In this document: one piece after another, positions 36,276 through 45,562 of the stretch
Numbering within the stretch: position 1 is the stretch's first letter
Layout: each line of letters opens with the position of its first letter
Assembly: GCF_027563345.1 (NCBI RefSeq)
Contig: NZ_JAMKBK010000004.1
Length of the DNA: 64,000 nt
Origin: Psychrobacillus psychrodurans
GTDB lineage: Bacteria > Bacillota > Bacilli > Bacillales_A > Planococcaceae
Strand: one strand, 5' to 3'
Notes under the pieces: generated by a model
Seen by the model: only the letters and a program-made list of their open reading frames with translations
The model's database searches: none
What the model was told of the DNA's origin: nothing
Position numbers and translations under genes: made by a program

Positions 36276-37649
36276 ATGAACAATGGCGTACTAACTAGAA
36301 AGCTTGGTTTTTGGGCAGCTTTAGCAATTGCGGTCGGAACGACAATAGGATCGGGTATTTTTGTATCATCAGGAGATGTTGCCCGTGCTGCTGGAAGCCC
36401 TTCACTTTCAATTCTTGCTTGGGTAATAGGCGGGCTGATCGCCATTCCACAAGTTATGGTATTGGCCGAATTATCAACTGCCTATCCGCAAAATGGAAGC
36501 GGTTACGTTTACTTGAACAAAGCCGGGTGGCGGCCTTTAGGCTTCCTGTATGGCTGGGCAACATTTTGGGCTTTAGATCCTCCTTCTATTGCAATTATGG
36601 CGTTAGCGCTTGTTTCGTATATATCGACGTTTCTGCCATTTTTCGATGGTCTGCCTGGAAAGTTGCTTGGCATCGCCATTATTTTAGCTATTACTGCTAT
36701 TCATTACCGCAGTGTCAAAGAAGGAGGGGTGTTCCAGGTTATTATTACAGTGGTTAAAATCGTTCCCTTTTTGATTGTTATCGGTTTAGGGTTAATGTAT
36801 ATGAATCCTGGGAATTTTTCATATACACCTCCTTCTGGATCGGGGCCAACAAGTTTAATCGGCGGTGTATCTGCAACTACTTGGGCTTACACAGGAATGG
36901 CCGCAATTTGCTTTATGGCAGGGGAATTCAAAAACCCGGGCAAGGTCCTCCCGCGTGCCCTCATCTCCTCCATCTTAATAGTTATGTCTTTATATACCTT
37001 GCTTGCGATTTGTGTTATCGGATTAATGCCTTTCGAGAGTCTTCTTGCTTCCAATGCGGCGTTGTCGGACGCTGTAAAGTTTATACCGGGACTGTCTGAT
37101 ATTGCTTCGTCATTTGTGGCGGTTACCGCCATTATTGTGATCTTGGGATCTTTGAGCTCATGCATCATGTTCCAGCCGCGCTTGGAATATGCGATGGCAA
37201 AAGACGGTTTATTCTTTCAACGTTTTGCGAAAGTCCATCCAAAATACGAAACGCCTAGCTTTTCGATTATTGTTCAAGTGACTTATGCATGTATTCTAGT
37301 TATGTTCAGCAACCTGACTGCTTTGTTAGGATATTTCACACTTATACAACTACTTATTAATATTATGGATTTTGCTGCGGTTTACAAATGCCGTAAAAGA
37401 GGAGATTATAAACCGGTTTATCGCATGCCAATGTGGAGAGCGACTACGATGCTGGCAATTCTGGGTGCCGCTTGGCTTGCATGGGGTACATTCACTTGGG
37501 CTCCAATTGAAGGCATGATTGCGGCCTTAATCGTTGTTGCAACAGGTCTACCCGTCTATTACTACTGGGAAAAGAAATATGGCGGCAGAACAAGCGAGAA
37601 TACAGTAGCTTGGCAAGTTGAAGCAGAAAAAGTCAGTCCAGCTGAATAA
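36276..37649 (+). CDS. frlA: Fructoselysine/psicoselysine permease FrlA (APC family)
   Basis: 457 aa, about twelve membrane helices. The first helix has the amino-acid permease signature GTTIGSGIFVSSGDVARAAGSPSLS; AYPQNGSGYVYLNKA follows. Length and neighbours match E. coli FrlA (about 445 aa), which imports Amadori-modified lysine. Some relatives carry other amino acids, but position inside the frl cluster fixes the likely substrate. TTGGAGGA ribosome binding site. GC content by eye is higher than the upstream element. Confidence 0.85.
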   Translation: MNNGVLTRKLGFWAALAIAVGTTIGSGIFVSSGDVARAAGSPSLSILAWVIGGLIAIPQVMVLAELSTAYPQNGSGYVYLNKAGWRPLGFLYGWATFWALDPPSIAIMALALVSYISTFLPFFDGLPGKLLGIAIILAITAIHYRSVKEGGVFQVIITVVKIVPFLIVIGLGLMYMNPGNFSYTPPSGSGPTSLIGGVSATTWAYTGMAAICFMAGEFKNPGKVLPRALISSILIVMSLYTLLAICVIGLMPFESLLASNAALSDAVKFIPGLSDIASSFVAVTAIIVILGSLSSCIMFQPRLEYAMAKDGLFFQRFAKVHPKYETPSFSIIVQVTYACILVMFSNLTALLGYFTLIQLLINIMDFAAVYKCRKRGDYKPVYRMPMWRATTMLAILGAAWLAWGTFTWAPIEGMIAALIVVATGLPVYYYWEKKYGGRTSENTVAWQVEAEKVSPAE

Positions 37650-37665
37650 GAAAGAAGAAATAAAA

Positions 37666-37710
37666 TTGTATAATTTGTTATACTAGACTATAATACAAGA
37701 CATAACAAAT
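37666..37710 (+). promoter_or_regulatory. Internal frl promoter with second operator copy
   Basis: TTGTAT (37666-37671) and TATAAT (37689-37694), 17-nt spacer, then the same stretch as at 35388 (ATACAAGACATAACAAAT), upstream of frlB. Confidence 0.65.
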
Positions 37711-37733
37711 GTGATATGAGGAGGAAAATAGTA

Positions 37734-38747
37734 ATGCTAAAATATGATGAAGAATTATTTTTGAGGCTTGTCGAAGAAGAAGGCCTTGCTTACAGAGAAC
37801 AAATTGAAAATTTTGTAGATGAGATTTGCAAGAAAGGATATAGCAATATTTTTTTGATCGGTGCTGGTGGAACGATTGCTATGATGTATCCTTACGAATA
37901 TATTTTGAAATCTAATTCAACAATTGAAGTGCAGGCGGAAATAGCAGCAGAATTTATGGTGATGAACAATAAACGCTTTAGCAAAGACTCTGTTTGTATT
38001 TTCACATCCGTGTCTGGAACAACTGAAGAAACAGTCGCAGCGGCAAAACTTTGCAAGGAAAGAGGCGCTACTACGATTGCATTGGTAGCAGAGCCAAACA
38101 CACCGCTAACTCAAGTTGTCGACTATTGCATCACGACTGGATCTGAAACACATTCGTTTGATACCTTCTTCATGCTTCTCTATATGGTCGTTTTCCGGTT
38201 CATGTATAATAACAATGAATTTCCGCAATATGAGCAATTTACAAACGAAGTTGCGTTGCTGCCAAAAGCGATTTTAAATTCCGTGAAGGCGTTTGATGCG
38301 AAAGCTGAAGAGTTTGCCAGTAAGCATAAAGATACCGATTATCATATGATGGTTGGTTCCGGTAACTTGTGGGGCAATACGTATTCCTACGCAATGTGTA
38401 TCCTGGAAGAAATGCAATGGATTCATGCAAAATCGATTCATGCAGCCGAGTTCTTCCACGGAACACTCGAATTGGTTGTTGAAGACACGAGTGTCATTTT
38501 GCTGAAAGGCGAGGATGAGACTAGACCACTGATGGATCGTGTAGAGAGATTTGCTGAAAAAATTACAAAACAGCTTACTGTTATCGACACAAAAGATTTT
38601 GAAATGGAAGGAATCAGTGAAGAATTCAGAAAGCACTTTTCTGTCAGCATCAACTGGGCTTTATTAAGCCGGATCAGTGTTCATCTGGAGCGTGAAAGAA
38701 ATCATCCATTAACCCTTAGAAGATATTACCGACAAATGGCATATTAA
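37734..38747 (+). CDS. frlB: Fructoselysine-6-phosphate deglycase FrlB
   Basis: 337 aa SIS-fold enzyme, close to the 340 aa of E. coli FrlB. Motifs: IFLIGAGGTIAMMYPYEY, SVSGTTEETVAAAK, CILEEMQWIHAKSIHAAEFFHG, with Glu and His of the last motif as catalytic candidates. It cleaves fructoselysine 6-phosphate to glucose 6-phosphate and lysine. ATG 37734 is chosen since GAGGAGG precedes it; the ATG at 37716 overlaps that site. Own promoter at 37666. Confidence 0.88.
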   Translation: MLKYDEELFLRLVEEEGLAYREQIENFVDEICKKGYSNIFLIGAGGTIAMMYPYEYILKSNSTIEVQAEIAAEFMVMNNKRFSKDSVCIFTSVSGTTEETVAAAKLCKERGATTIALVAEPNTPLTQVVDYCITTGSETHSFDTFFMLLYMVVFRFMYNNNEFPQYEQFTNEVALLPKAILNSVKAFDAKAEEFASKHKDTDYHMMVGSGNLWGNTYSYAMCILEEMQWIHAKSIHAAEFFHGTLELVVEDTSVILLKGEDETRPLMDRVERFAEKITKQLTVIDTKDFEMEGISEEFRKHFSVSINWALLSRISVHLERERNHPLTLRRYYRQMAY

Positions 38748-38809
38748 GAAACTGATGGGCGCTACTTTGTAGTGCTCATTCCTTAATAAGAGAGAAAGTA
38801 GGGGGACTG

Positions 38810-39592
38810 ATGAAAATTGTGACGGTCGGGGACAATTGCATGGATGTATATCAGCCAAATGATAGAGCATACCCCGGAGGAAATCCAGTAAATGTGGCAG
38901 TATATTTAAAGGGATTAGGCGCTGACTCCGCTTATATCGGCTGGGTAGGCTCTGATAAATACGGAGACTTGATGAGGGAGAAAATCCAAGAAAAGGGTGT
39001 AAATATTACTCATCTTTCAAAGAAAGAAGGGAAAACGGCAGTCACACAGGTTGAGTTAAATGGAAATGACCGTTGTTTTGGAGACTATGATGAAGGTGTC
39101 ATGGCTAGCTTCTTCTTAACGAGTGAAGAAGTAGATTTCGTTGGAACACACCAACTTGTACACGCAGGAATTTGGGGACATGTCGATAAAAAATATCCCG
39201 TTTTCAAAGAGATGGGTTTGCTTACTTCCTTTGACTTTTCCGATCAACTCGACCATGACTTGGTAAAAAGCTTATCGCCATTTGTAAACTATTCTTTTTT
39301 CTCATATACAAAGGACGATGACTATATCCGCCAATTCTTAAAGAGTGTAAAAAATCAAGGATCTAAGATCGCAATAGCAACTTTAGGTGAGAACGGTGCC
39401 CTTGCCTATGATGGGAAACGATTCTATCGAAGCGAGATAGTGGAAACGGAGGTAGTAGATACAATGGGAGCGGGAGACTCTTTTATAGCAGGTTTCCTTT
39501 GTGGGATATTAAAAGGGTTTTCTATTGATGAATGCATGGAATTGGGATCTAAAACGGCAGCCAAAACAATTTGCTATTTCGGTGCTTGGTGA
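38810..39592 (+). CDS. frlD: Fructoselysine 6-kinase FrlD (PfkB family)
   Basis: 260 aa, the same size as E. coli FrlD. PfkB-type signatures: GGNPVNVAVYLKGLG (23-37, substrate side) and DTMGAGDSFIAGF with the catalytic base Asp223 in GAGD. It phosphorylates fructoselysine at C6 to feed FrlB. Strong GTAGGGGG ribosome binding site. It lies 62 nt after frlB. Confidence 0.88.
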   Translation: MKIVTVGDNCMDVYQPNDRAYPGGNPVNVAVYLKGLGADSAYIGWVGSDKYGDLMREKIQEKGVNITHLSKKEGKTAVTQVELNGNDRCFGDYDEGVMASFFLTSEEVDFVGTHQLVHAGIWGHVDKKYPVFKEMGLLTSFDFSDQLDHDLVKSLSPFVNYSFFSYTKDDDYIRQFLKSVKNQGSKIAIATLGENGALAYDGKRFYRSEIVETEVVDTMGAGDSFIAGFLCGILKGFSIDECMELGSKTAAKTICYFGAW

Positions 39593-39656
39593 CGGCCTTT
39601 GGAAATCTATGTATAATAGAGAATATATAATCTATTATGGATAAGGATGAGTAAGT

Positions 39657-40385
39657 ATGAATTTAAATCCTTCAACTCCCCAGCCGTTATATATGCAAAT
39701 AAGGCAAATGTTGAAGAATGATGTCCAGCAGGGAAAATACAAACCAGATGAACAAATTCCAACTGAAGCTGAACTTTGTGAGATCTATAATGTAAGCCGT
39801 ATCACAATCCGAAAAGCTATTGAGGAATTGGTGAAGGAAGGGACTTTGACGCGGGTTCCACGCAGAGGTACCTTTGTTACAACTAATAAATTCCACAATG
39901 AATTATTGTCTGTAAGCGGATTCTCAGAGTTTAGCCATCAATTAGGCATGATTCCGAACTCCCGTATTTTAAGAAGCGAAGTTATACCGGCATCGGAAGA
40001 AGTTGCAGGCCACCTTTTAATTGATGAAGGAAGTCCTGTTTTGGAGCTGGAGCGTCTCATGTATGTAAATGATCATCCGCTTTTTTATGATATCGCTCAT
40101 TTTCCTTTAATTCGTTTTCCCGATTTAGAAAAGAAAATTGCAATGGATGAATCAACTTACAAAACCCTTTCCAAAGAGTATCAAACAGAAATTATTAGTA
40201 ACGATAAAATCATTGATGTAATTGGTGCCACAACAGAATATGCAAAATTATTGGAATGTGACGTTGGTGCAAACTTGTTTAGAATTTTAAAGATTGCTTT
40301 TGATGCAGATGACGAACCTGTTCATCTTTCTACTTTTATGTGCGAAACAAACAAGGTGAATCTAACTATCCATCGGGCAAAATAA
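39657..40385 (+). CDS. frlR: GntR/HutC-family regulator FrlR
   Basis: 242 aa: N-terminal winged helix (PLYMQIRQMLKNDVQQGKYKPDEQIPTEAELCEIYNVSRITIRKAIEELVKEGTLTRVPRRGTFV) and C-terminal UTRA ligand-binding domain. Same length as E. coli FrlR. It is the likely repressor binding the twin operator sequences upstream of frlC and frlB, released by a fructoselysine-type ligand. Last gene of the operon. ATAAGGATG ribosome binding site is weak. Confidence 0.85.
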   Translation: MNLNPSTPQPLYMQIRQMLKNDVQQGKYKPDEQIPTEAELCEIYNVSRITIRKAIEELVKEGTLTRVPRRGTFVTTNKFHNELLSVSGFSEFSHQLGMIPNSRILRSEVIPASEEVAGHLLIDEGSPVLELERLMYVNDHPLFYDIAHFPLIRFPDLEKKIAMDESTYKTLSKEYQTEIISNDKIIDVIGATTEYAKLLECDVGANLFRILKIAFDADDEPVHLSTFMCETNKVNLTIHRAK

Positions 40386-40775
40386 AAAAATGAAGCAAGT
40401 TTTGAGGTTTTTGATGGAAAGGGCATTATTCAGGCAGTTTAATAAAAGCAACCTGTCTTACACAATTAATATTGAAGCACAATTATTAAATGCTGGTATT
40501 TTAGATATATATACCATTTCAGATACTTTAGATTTTAATGATTATACTTGTTTAAAAATGATTAATCATTATTAAGATTGGTTATTAATGTAGTCGTGCC
40601 AAAGGTTTTCAAGACAGGGAGTTTAAACGGGTGTTGCAAGAAAGATTAAAAAGCGAATTGCTCCTGATATATTTACGGTTTAAAAGTGTTCCTCTGTAAT
40701 GAACAGCTCAGACTATTTTCTGCAAGAGAAATTTTAAAAATATGAGATATAAAAGTCAGTAGAATTCTAACCTGT
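40386..40775. other. Spacer without a supported gene
   Basis: A 61-codon open frame at 40390-40575 has no ribosome binding site and no family look. Nothing else recognised before the terminator at 40776. Confidence 0.4.
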
Positions 40776-40811
40776 AAAAGTCGTTCTGATTTACTCAGAA
40801 CGGCTTTTCTA
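40776..40811. terminator. Terminator, possibly bidirectional
   Basis: AAAAGTCGTTCTGA and TCAGAACGGCTTTT make a 14-bp stem with one G-U pair and a 5-nt loop, ending in T and A runs on both sides, between frlR and the convergent HTH pseudogene. Confidence 0.85.
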
Positions 40812-40888
40812 TTCAGTCAACTTGTAATTTGGTCCATCATAAAATAACTTTAATATTATAATCTTCATGTTTTCGAGCGGAGTTGTAC

Positions 40889-41642
40889 TCATTCCTCCTG
40901 CTCTTGAAAGAATTCAAATAACTTTTTTTTGCATAATTCTTCAAAAACACCAACAAAGTAACCAGCGAGATTATAGACTTTCTTCTTTTTCGTATCATGT
41001 AAAGCAATTGTCAGTGCTTGATAACAAACACCTTCGTAAAACATTTGTTCCTGCGGGAGCAGCTGAATGATACGGTAAGTGAGACTTCGATAAACTCCGT
41101 ATAAACTGCTGACTAATTGCTGATCAGCTCCCAGCATGGCGAAAACAGTAGACTTGAGGTGCTGGTAGAATGTAGGTTTTTTACTTGAGTTATCCACAGG
41201 ACCTAGTGAACAGACGTTTTCTGTAGAATACGTATTATGTAATAATTCTTTTTTAGAGATTAAAGAGATATCGGTTTCTTTTCCCGAAATGATAGCCGAA
41301 ACCCTTTGTGTGACTAGGTTCTCCTGCTCCCCCCGAACTGTCAAACTCGACTGGTCATTGAAAGGTAAAATGAATATAATATTAGCGCCATAGCCCTTAG
41401 AAACTCTTCGAATGGTCGGAATCTTTTTGATGATCAATAGCTTTACTAATTTACGTAGGGTTCTTCTAATCGCCGCCTCTGATTTATCCGACGCAACGCA
41501 AATCGTTGACACCTTCAAATGAGCAGCACCAGGAAACTTACAAGCATATTGCGCTACCAGAGACCAGTATATGTTTTTCTACATGCATATCCATTTCTGC
41601 AACTGTTTTAAAAGTTTGATAACCCATAAGATAACTAGTCAT
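40889..41642 (-). pseudogene. HTH-domain protein, frameshifted
   Basis: The ORF of about 209 aa from 41518 down has an HTH (QYACKFPGAAHLKVSTICVASDKSEAAIRRTLRKLVKLLIIKK) whose N-terminal part is read from an upstream frame. Reading back on the minus strand, ATG 41642 (after GGGAGGAAGG) gives MTSYLMGYQTFKTVAEMDMHVEKHI, which ends at a stop, while the other frame supplies YWSLVAQYACKFPG. The join lies near 41565. The parent family is an HTH protein frequent in Bacillus plasmids and chromosomes. A broken, probably non-functional gene. Confidence 0.7.
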
Positions 41643-41790
41643 TTATTCCTTCCTCCCATTTCACGAATGATAAGTCGCTGTCATTAGTTAAATAGAAGTG
41701 TTTTGGAAGAAAGGATACATGAATGAGAGAGAAATTTCATTCATTATTATAATTATTTACTAATGTACTGCTAGTAATCACATTCTTTTA

Positions 41791-41853
41791 AAAGCCGAGA
41801 GGTTCATGTCCGGTTCTGAGAGGGGCTATTTTGGAGGCTCCGGTCTACTTGCC
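41791..41853 (+). other. Possible group II intron 3' remnant
   Basis: AGCCGAGAGGTTCATGTCCG followed by GTTCTGAGAGGGG and GGAGGCTCCGGTCTACTTGCC resembles the domain V-VI end of bacterial group II introns, with part of domain V deleted. No reverse transcriptase gene lies upstream. The surrounding 41643-42198 spacer is otherwise empty. Confidence 0.35.
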
Positions 41854-42198
41854 TTGTTTGTTGTTTCCAATATAAGAGCAAAGCTCAGTGGTCGGGAATT
41901 TCAGGAGAAGTCTTAACGATTTCGTTTAATTATTAAATAGTCAAATTCCATAATCGGGCGCAATTCTTGAAAAGAAATTGTGACTTTTTCAATCACTGGC
42001 TATATTTTAGATTCGAATAATATAATGCAATGGACTCTACTAATCTTTATTGAAATTTAACACTACATAATTCCATCTTAGTATTTAAAGTAATAAAACT
42101 AATATTGTAATATACTATTATAGATAGGTTAACATGTTAATTTATGTTTTATTCCAAGATCCATAGAATGATCAGTAAAAAATACGAGGAGTCCTAAA

Positions 42199-43116
42199 AT
42201 GAAAAAGAAAATAAATTATTTAATCTTACTTTTAACGGCCATCTTTATAGTTGGTTGTACTAACGTAGAAGATGCATCAGTTACAGATAAAGAAACAGTT
42301 TCACAAGAAGTAACAACAAATAATAGTGATACAGAAAAAACGGTAACTGAAGAATCAGTATCAGAAAAAACATCAACTCAATCAACAGATGAACTGTTCA
42401 AAGGATATAAACTGATTGAAGTTGATGGTGGTGATTTGTCGGGACATCGCGAACCCAACGTCGTCGTGGACATTGGTTTTGGGGACCGAAAGAATTATTC
42501 TTTCACCAACGAATATGGCCAAGTAATCCGTGTCATTGCTGACGAAATTGTTTTACAAGATGATCGTACCGAACCTGTAACATCGTCGGGCAGATACTAC
42601 TCCGATGAAGCAAAAGTTCCTGGTGTCGAGAGAGCGAATTTAGATGAGGGACATATTATTGCAGATTCTCTTGGTGGGGTATCAAACGCTTATAATATTA
42701 CGCCACAAGATAGTACGCTTAATCGACATGGTGATCAAGCATATATGGAAGACGCTATTCGTAAAGCCGGTGGAGCTACTAATTTCGAAGCAATTATTAC
42801 ATATTCAAATACGGAAACGCAGATTCCTTCAAGTTATCAATATACCTATACTTTAAAGGGCAACGTAATCGTGGATACATTTGACAATGTGAACCCTGAT
42901 GAAGTAAATGCATCACTCGGTTTAACAGGAAGTGAACCTTCTGATTCGACTAGCTCAAACACAAGCGGTGATGTTTCTAGTATTGATACAAACGGTAATG
43001 GACAGGTGACGATTAAAGAGGCAAAAGCAGCCGGTTTTAGTATGCCAATAATGAGTGATCATTGGTTGTATCCACACATGCAAGACAATGATAAGGACGG
43101 TATGGTAGGAGAGTAA
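42199..43116 (+). CDS. Secreted DNA/RNA non-specific endonuclease lipoprotein
   Basis: 305 aa. Signal with lipobox (IFIVGC), then a Ser/Thr/Glu-rich linker (about 22-65), then a nuclease domain whose core DEGHIIADSLGG...NITPQDSTLNRHG..YMEDAIRKA corresponds to the DRGH and N..Q..N.. motifs of the beta-beta-alpha-metal family. The C-terminus has two calcium-loop-like segments: DTNGNGQVTIKE (EF-hand-like) and DNDKDGMVGE (excalibur-like). Role is probably extracellular nucleic acid degradation. Good GAGGAG ribosome binding site. Transcribed alone. Confidence 0.82.
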   Translation: MKKKINYLILLLTAIFIVGCTNVEDASVTDKETVSQEVTTNNSDTEKTVTEESVSEKTSTQSTDELFKGYKLIEVDGGDLSGHREPNVVVDIGFGDRKNYSFTNEYGQVIRVIADEIVLQDDRTEPVTSSGRYYSDEAKVPGVERANLDEGHIIADSLGGVSNAYNITPQDSTLNRHGDQAYMEDAIRKAGGATNFEAIITYSNTETQIPSSYQYTYTLKGNVIVDTFDNVNPDEVNASLGLTGSEPSDSTSSNTSGDVSSIDTNGNGQVTIKEAKAAGFSMPIMSDHWLYPHMQDNDKDGMVGE

Positions 43117-43174
43117 GACATTAGAGAGCAATTCTGAAAAATAATAAGTTAAATGAAATTAAAATGTAATAAGC

Positions 43175-43212
43175 AAAAAAGGAGCAGGGATCAAATTCCC
43201 TTCTCCTTTATT
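43175..43212. terminator. Bidirectional terminator
   Basis: AAAAGGAG..AGGGA and TCCCT..CTCCTTT arms between the convergent nuclease and rtcB genes, with A-run and T-run on the two sides. Confidence 0.8.
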
Positions 43213-43225
43213 TTTATTATATTTA

Positions 43226-44434
43226 CTATTTTCTATACCCAATATACTCAGATGACTTGAAATTGTAAATTGGCTTTAAAATTTGTTTCACTTCAATAGT
43301 TTCCTTAGTGTTTTCAATAATTTCATTCATTGTCTTGTAAGCAAATGGTGATTCATCAATCGTGTCAATATCAACAGAAGTGGTGAATACATCTTTCATG
43401 GTTTCCTTAAAGTCTTCCATATTGAGAGTAGCCTTAGCCTTAGTTCGACTAAATATCCGCCCCGCTCCGTGAGGACCTGAGTAATTCCAGTCTTCATTTC
43501 CTTTCCCTTCGGCCAATAAAGAACCATCTCGCATATTGATGGGAATCAATACAAGTTCACCTTTTTGAGCAGATATTGCCCCTTTTCTTAATATCATATT
43601 GTCTAGGTCTACATAGTTATGAACTGTATCTATTCTGCCGACTTCTACGAAATTCATATTTTCTAAGATAACCTGTGCCATTGCTGCGCGATTCCACTTA
43701 GCATAATCCTGTGCTATTTTTAAATCGTGAAAGTACTCTTCCATTTGTAATCCTTCCAGATAAGATAGTTCTGTGGGAACAACTACTTCTTTTGTTTTAA
43801 AAGATTGAATGGTCTTTTGTATTTCTTTTTGTTTTCCTTCTTTTTTCAAGTTCTCTATTATTTCTTTTAATTCTTCTTTATTGAATCTTAAAGTATCTAT
43901 TGCTCGTTTTTGGTGAAATCTTGCTACTTTAGCTCCTAAATGTCTAGAACCAGAGTGGATAACTAAAAATAGTCTTCCATCTTCCGTTTGATTTACTTCG
44001 ATAAAGTGGTTGCCACCACCAAGTGTACCTAGCGAAAGGATAGCAGTATCAAGTGAGAAGGGAGCAATTACCTTAGAAAGTTCAATATTGGATGTAAATG
44101 AGTGAGGGTTCTGTCTAATATTTTGACCTGCTGGTACAAAGAGACGAATTACTCGATCAAGTTTTTCAAAATCTATATCACTTTTCTGAATCTCCATACA
44201 TAACATGCCGCAACCAATATCGACTCCTACTAGATTAGGAACGATTTTGTCTTTTATTTTCATTGTAGTACCAATAACTGCCCCTTTTCCTGCATGGCAG
44301 TCTGGCATAATACGAACATTACCACCAGCCACAAACTGCTGATCTAAGAATGTGCTAATTTGTTCAATTGTCACATCATCAATATTTTCTGTAAATACTT
44401 TTGCATTATCAAATTTACCTTTAATTATTTTCAT
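43226..44434 (-). CDS. rtcB: RNA-splicing ligase RtcB
   Basis: 402 aa, the short form of RtcB. It joins RNA 2',3'-cyclic phosphate or 3'-phosphate ends to 5'-OH ends using GTP and Mn2+. Visible motifs: metal-binding GVDIGCGM, GGNHFIEV, HSGSRHLG and the guanylylated-His motif YSGPHGAGRIFSR. Alone; no rtcA, archease or rtcR beside it, so it would act as a generic repair enzyme. GGAGGAG lies 11-12 nt before ATG 44434, a slightly long spacing. Confidence 0.93.
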   Translation of the reverse strand: MKIIKGKFDNAKVFTENIDDVTIEQISTFLDQQFVAGGNVRIMPDCHAGKGAVIGTTMKIKDKIVPNLVGVDIGCGMLCMEIQKSDIDFEKLDRVIRLFVPAGQNIRQNPHSFTSNIELSKVIAPFSLDTAILSLGTLGGGNHFIEVNQTEDGRLFLVIHSGSRHLGAKVARFHQKRAIDTLRFNKEELKEIIENLKKEGKQKEIQKTIQSFKTKEVVVPTELSYLEGLQMEEYFHDLKIAQDYAKWNRAAMAQVILENMNFVEVGRIDTVHNYVDLDNMILRKGAISAQKGELVLIPINMRDGSLLAEGKGNEDWNYSGPHGAGRIFSRTKAKATLNMEDFKETMKDVFTTSVDIDTIDESPFAYKTMNEIIENTKETIEVKQILKPIYNFKSSEYIGYRK

Positions 44435-44549
44435 CGCTTCAAAACTCCTCCTTTTAAACTCCTATGTAACCATTCGGGTTCGGAGCAGGAATCCCTTTTT
44501 CTTTTTTGCTACTTTAAAAAATAATAAAAAGCGTAGGGGGAAAAATACT

Positions 44550-44606
44550 TGCCTCCGCAATGTAAATTTATCAAACGTACACAATTTTATGTTAGCTAAA
44601 AACCTT
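44550..44606. repeat. Relic resembling the element's right end
   Basis: TTGCCTCCGCAATGTAAATT, then ATCAAACGTA and TTTTATGTTAGCTAAAA, can be aligned with 34993-35060 (TGCCCCCGCAACGTAATTTT, ATTAAACGTA, TTTTATACTGTAGCTAAAA) with one gap that removes the duplicated arm repeat. The 44435-44800 spacer has no gene. Confidence 0.4.
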
Positions 44607-44800
44607 CTAATCCAAAGCGAGAATTAGAAGGTTTTAGAAGTATAATAGTAAATGGTATGCTCTACAAGAAAAACTATTCCGATGTAACATTTCACTATAG
44701 AATATAGGATACTACAACAGATTAATGGAAATAAAAAAATAAAGAACATACGTGTGGTGTAATGAGAAGATAATAACAGGTGACTCAAAAGGTGGTTGGC

Positions 44801-44983
44801 TCACTCCCATTTCGTGTTAGAGAAGGGCGGATTAAGTGCGCCACATCCTGTGGCAACATCCGCATGACCCGCATCGTGCGGGCCTGTGGTGCCGGTGACA
44901 GTATTTGAAGCATTAATGTTCGCAGGAACATTCGCAGCATTGATTGTATCAATTCTTTCATTCAACCATAAAAAATAACCCAT
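44801..44983 (-). CDS. Possible 60-aa protein, low confidence
   Basis: Open frame MGYFLWLNERIDTINAANVP...GTTGPHDAGHADVATGCGALNPPFSNTKWE, with higher GC than the surroundings and a non-random composition. The start sits within a hairpin (AATAACCCATC / GATGGGTTATT, 44974-45012), with no convincing ribosome binding site (AAGGATG). May be real or chance. Confidence 0.25.
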   Translation of the reverse strand: MGYFLWLNERIDTINAANVPANINASNTVTGTTGPHDAGHADVATGCGALNPPFSNTKWE

Positions 44984-45092
44984 CCTTGAGTTGAGTGCAC
45001 TGATGGGTTATTACCTAATCAATAGTCAATCCCCTTGAAGGGAAACTGCTCCTGCGATTACTCGTCGCAAAAAGAATTTTGCTATTTTACTT

Positions 45093-45128
45093 GGCCGATT
45101 GATGCGCAAACATCAATTGGTCTTTTTT
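45093..45128 (+). terminator. Orphan terminator
   Basis: GGCCGATTGATG and CATCAATTGGTC form a 12-bp stem with a G-U pair, followed by TTTTTT. No plus-strand gene is seen upstream between 44435 and here. The remaining 45129-45562 is AT-rich spacer holding the promoter region of the LXG gene. Confidence 0.7.
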
Positions 45129-45562
45129 AGTGTACTCTGATGTTAATGTTAATATACGTTTTTATACCTTTTTCAAGCATGATGGGTGCTAGGTACTTAA
45201 ACAAGACTTTTACAACTTTACTTTATAAAGGTACTTTACAAGTTTCTGTTCTAGACTCAGTTTTGTCTTTTCGGGGATGGGCGAAGAAAGTACTTAATGA
45301 ATTCATTTAAATTGTTTCAATTTAACCACTATCTTCCTTGGAAAGTAGTGTAAGAGTCACAGGTGATTTTATTATATTAATCCGTAAGGTTTATCTTTTC
45401 AAATATTGTAACTTTTCCCTTTACCTTCTTGATTAAAAATGGAATATTATAACTATTGGTAGTTTACTAGAGGAGGAGAAGAATGTTCACCTGTGGGGTA
45501 ATAATGTATAATAAAGAATATTGTGAATTGATTATTTGTACATGCTCGATGAGGCAAATCCT

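Noticed and set aside
36311..36757. 148-aa plus-strand ORF inside frlA
   Set aside because: Alternative-frame shadow of a GC-richer permease gene; the frlA frame has clear family motifs.
40390..40575. 61-aa ORF after frlR
   Set aside because: No ribosome binding site, overlaps AT-rich spacer before the terminator, composition not protein-like.
42644..42856. 70-aa plus-strand ORF inside the nuclease lipoprotein gene
   Set aside because: Other-frame shadow of the nuclease domain, whose motifs are clear.
44451..44485. T-arm-like string near GGGTTCGGAGCAGGAATCCC suggesting a tRNA fragment
   Set aside because: No acceptor or anticodon arms could be drawn around it.
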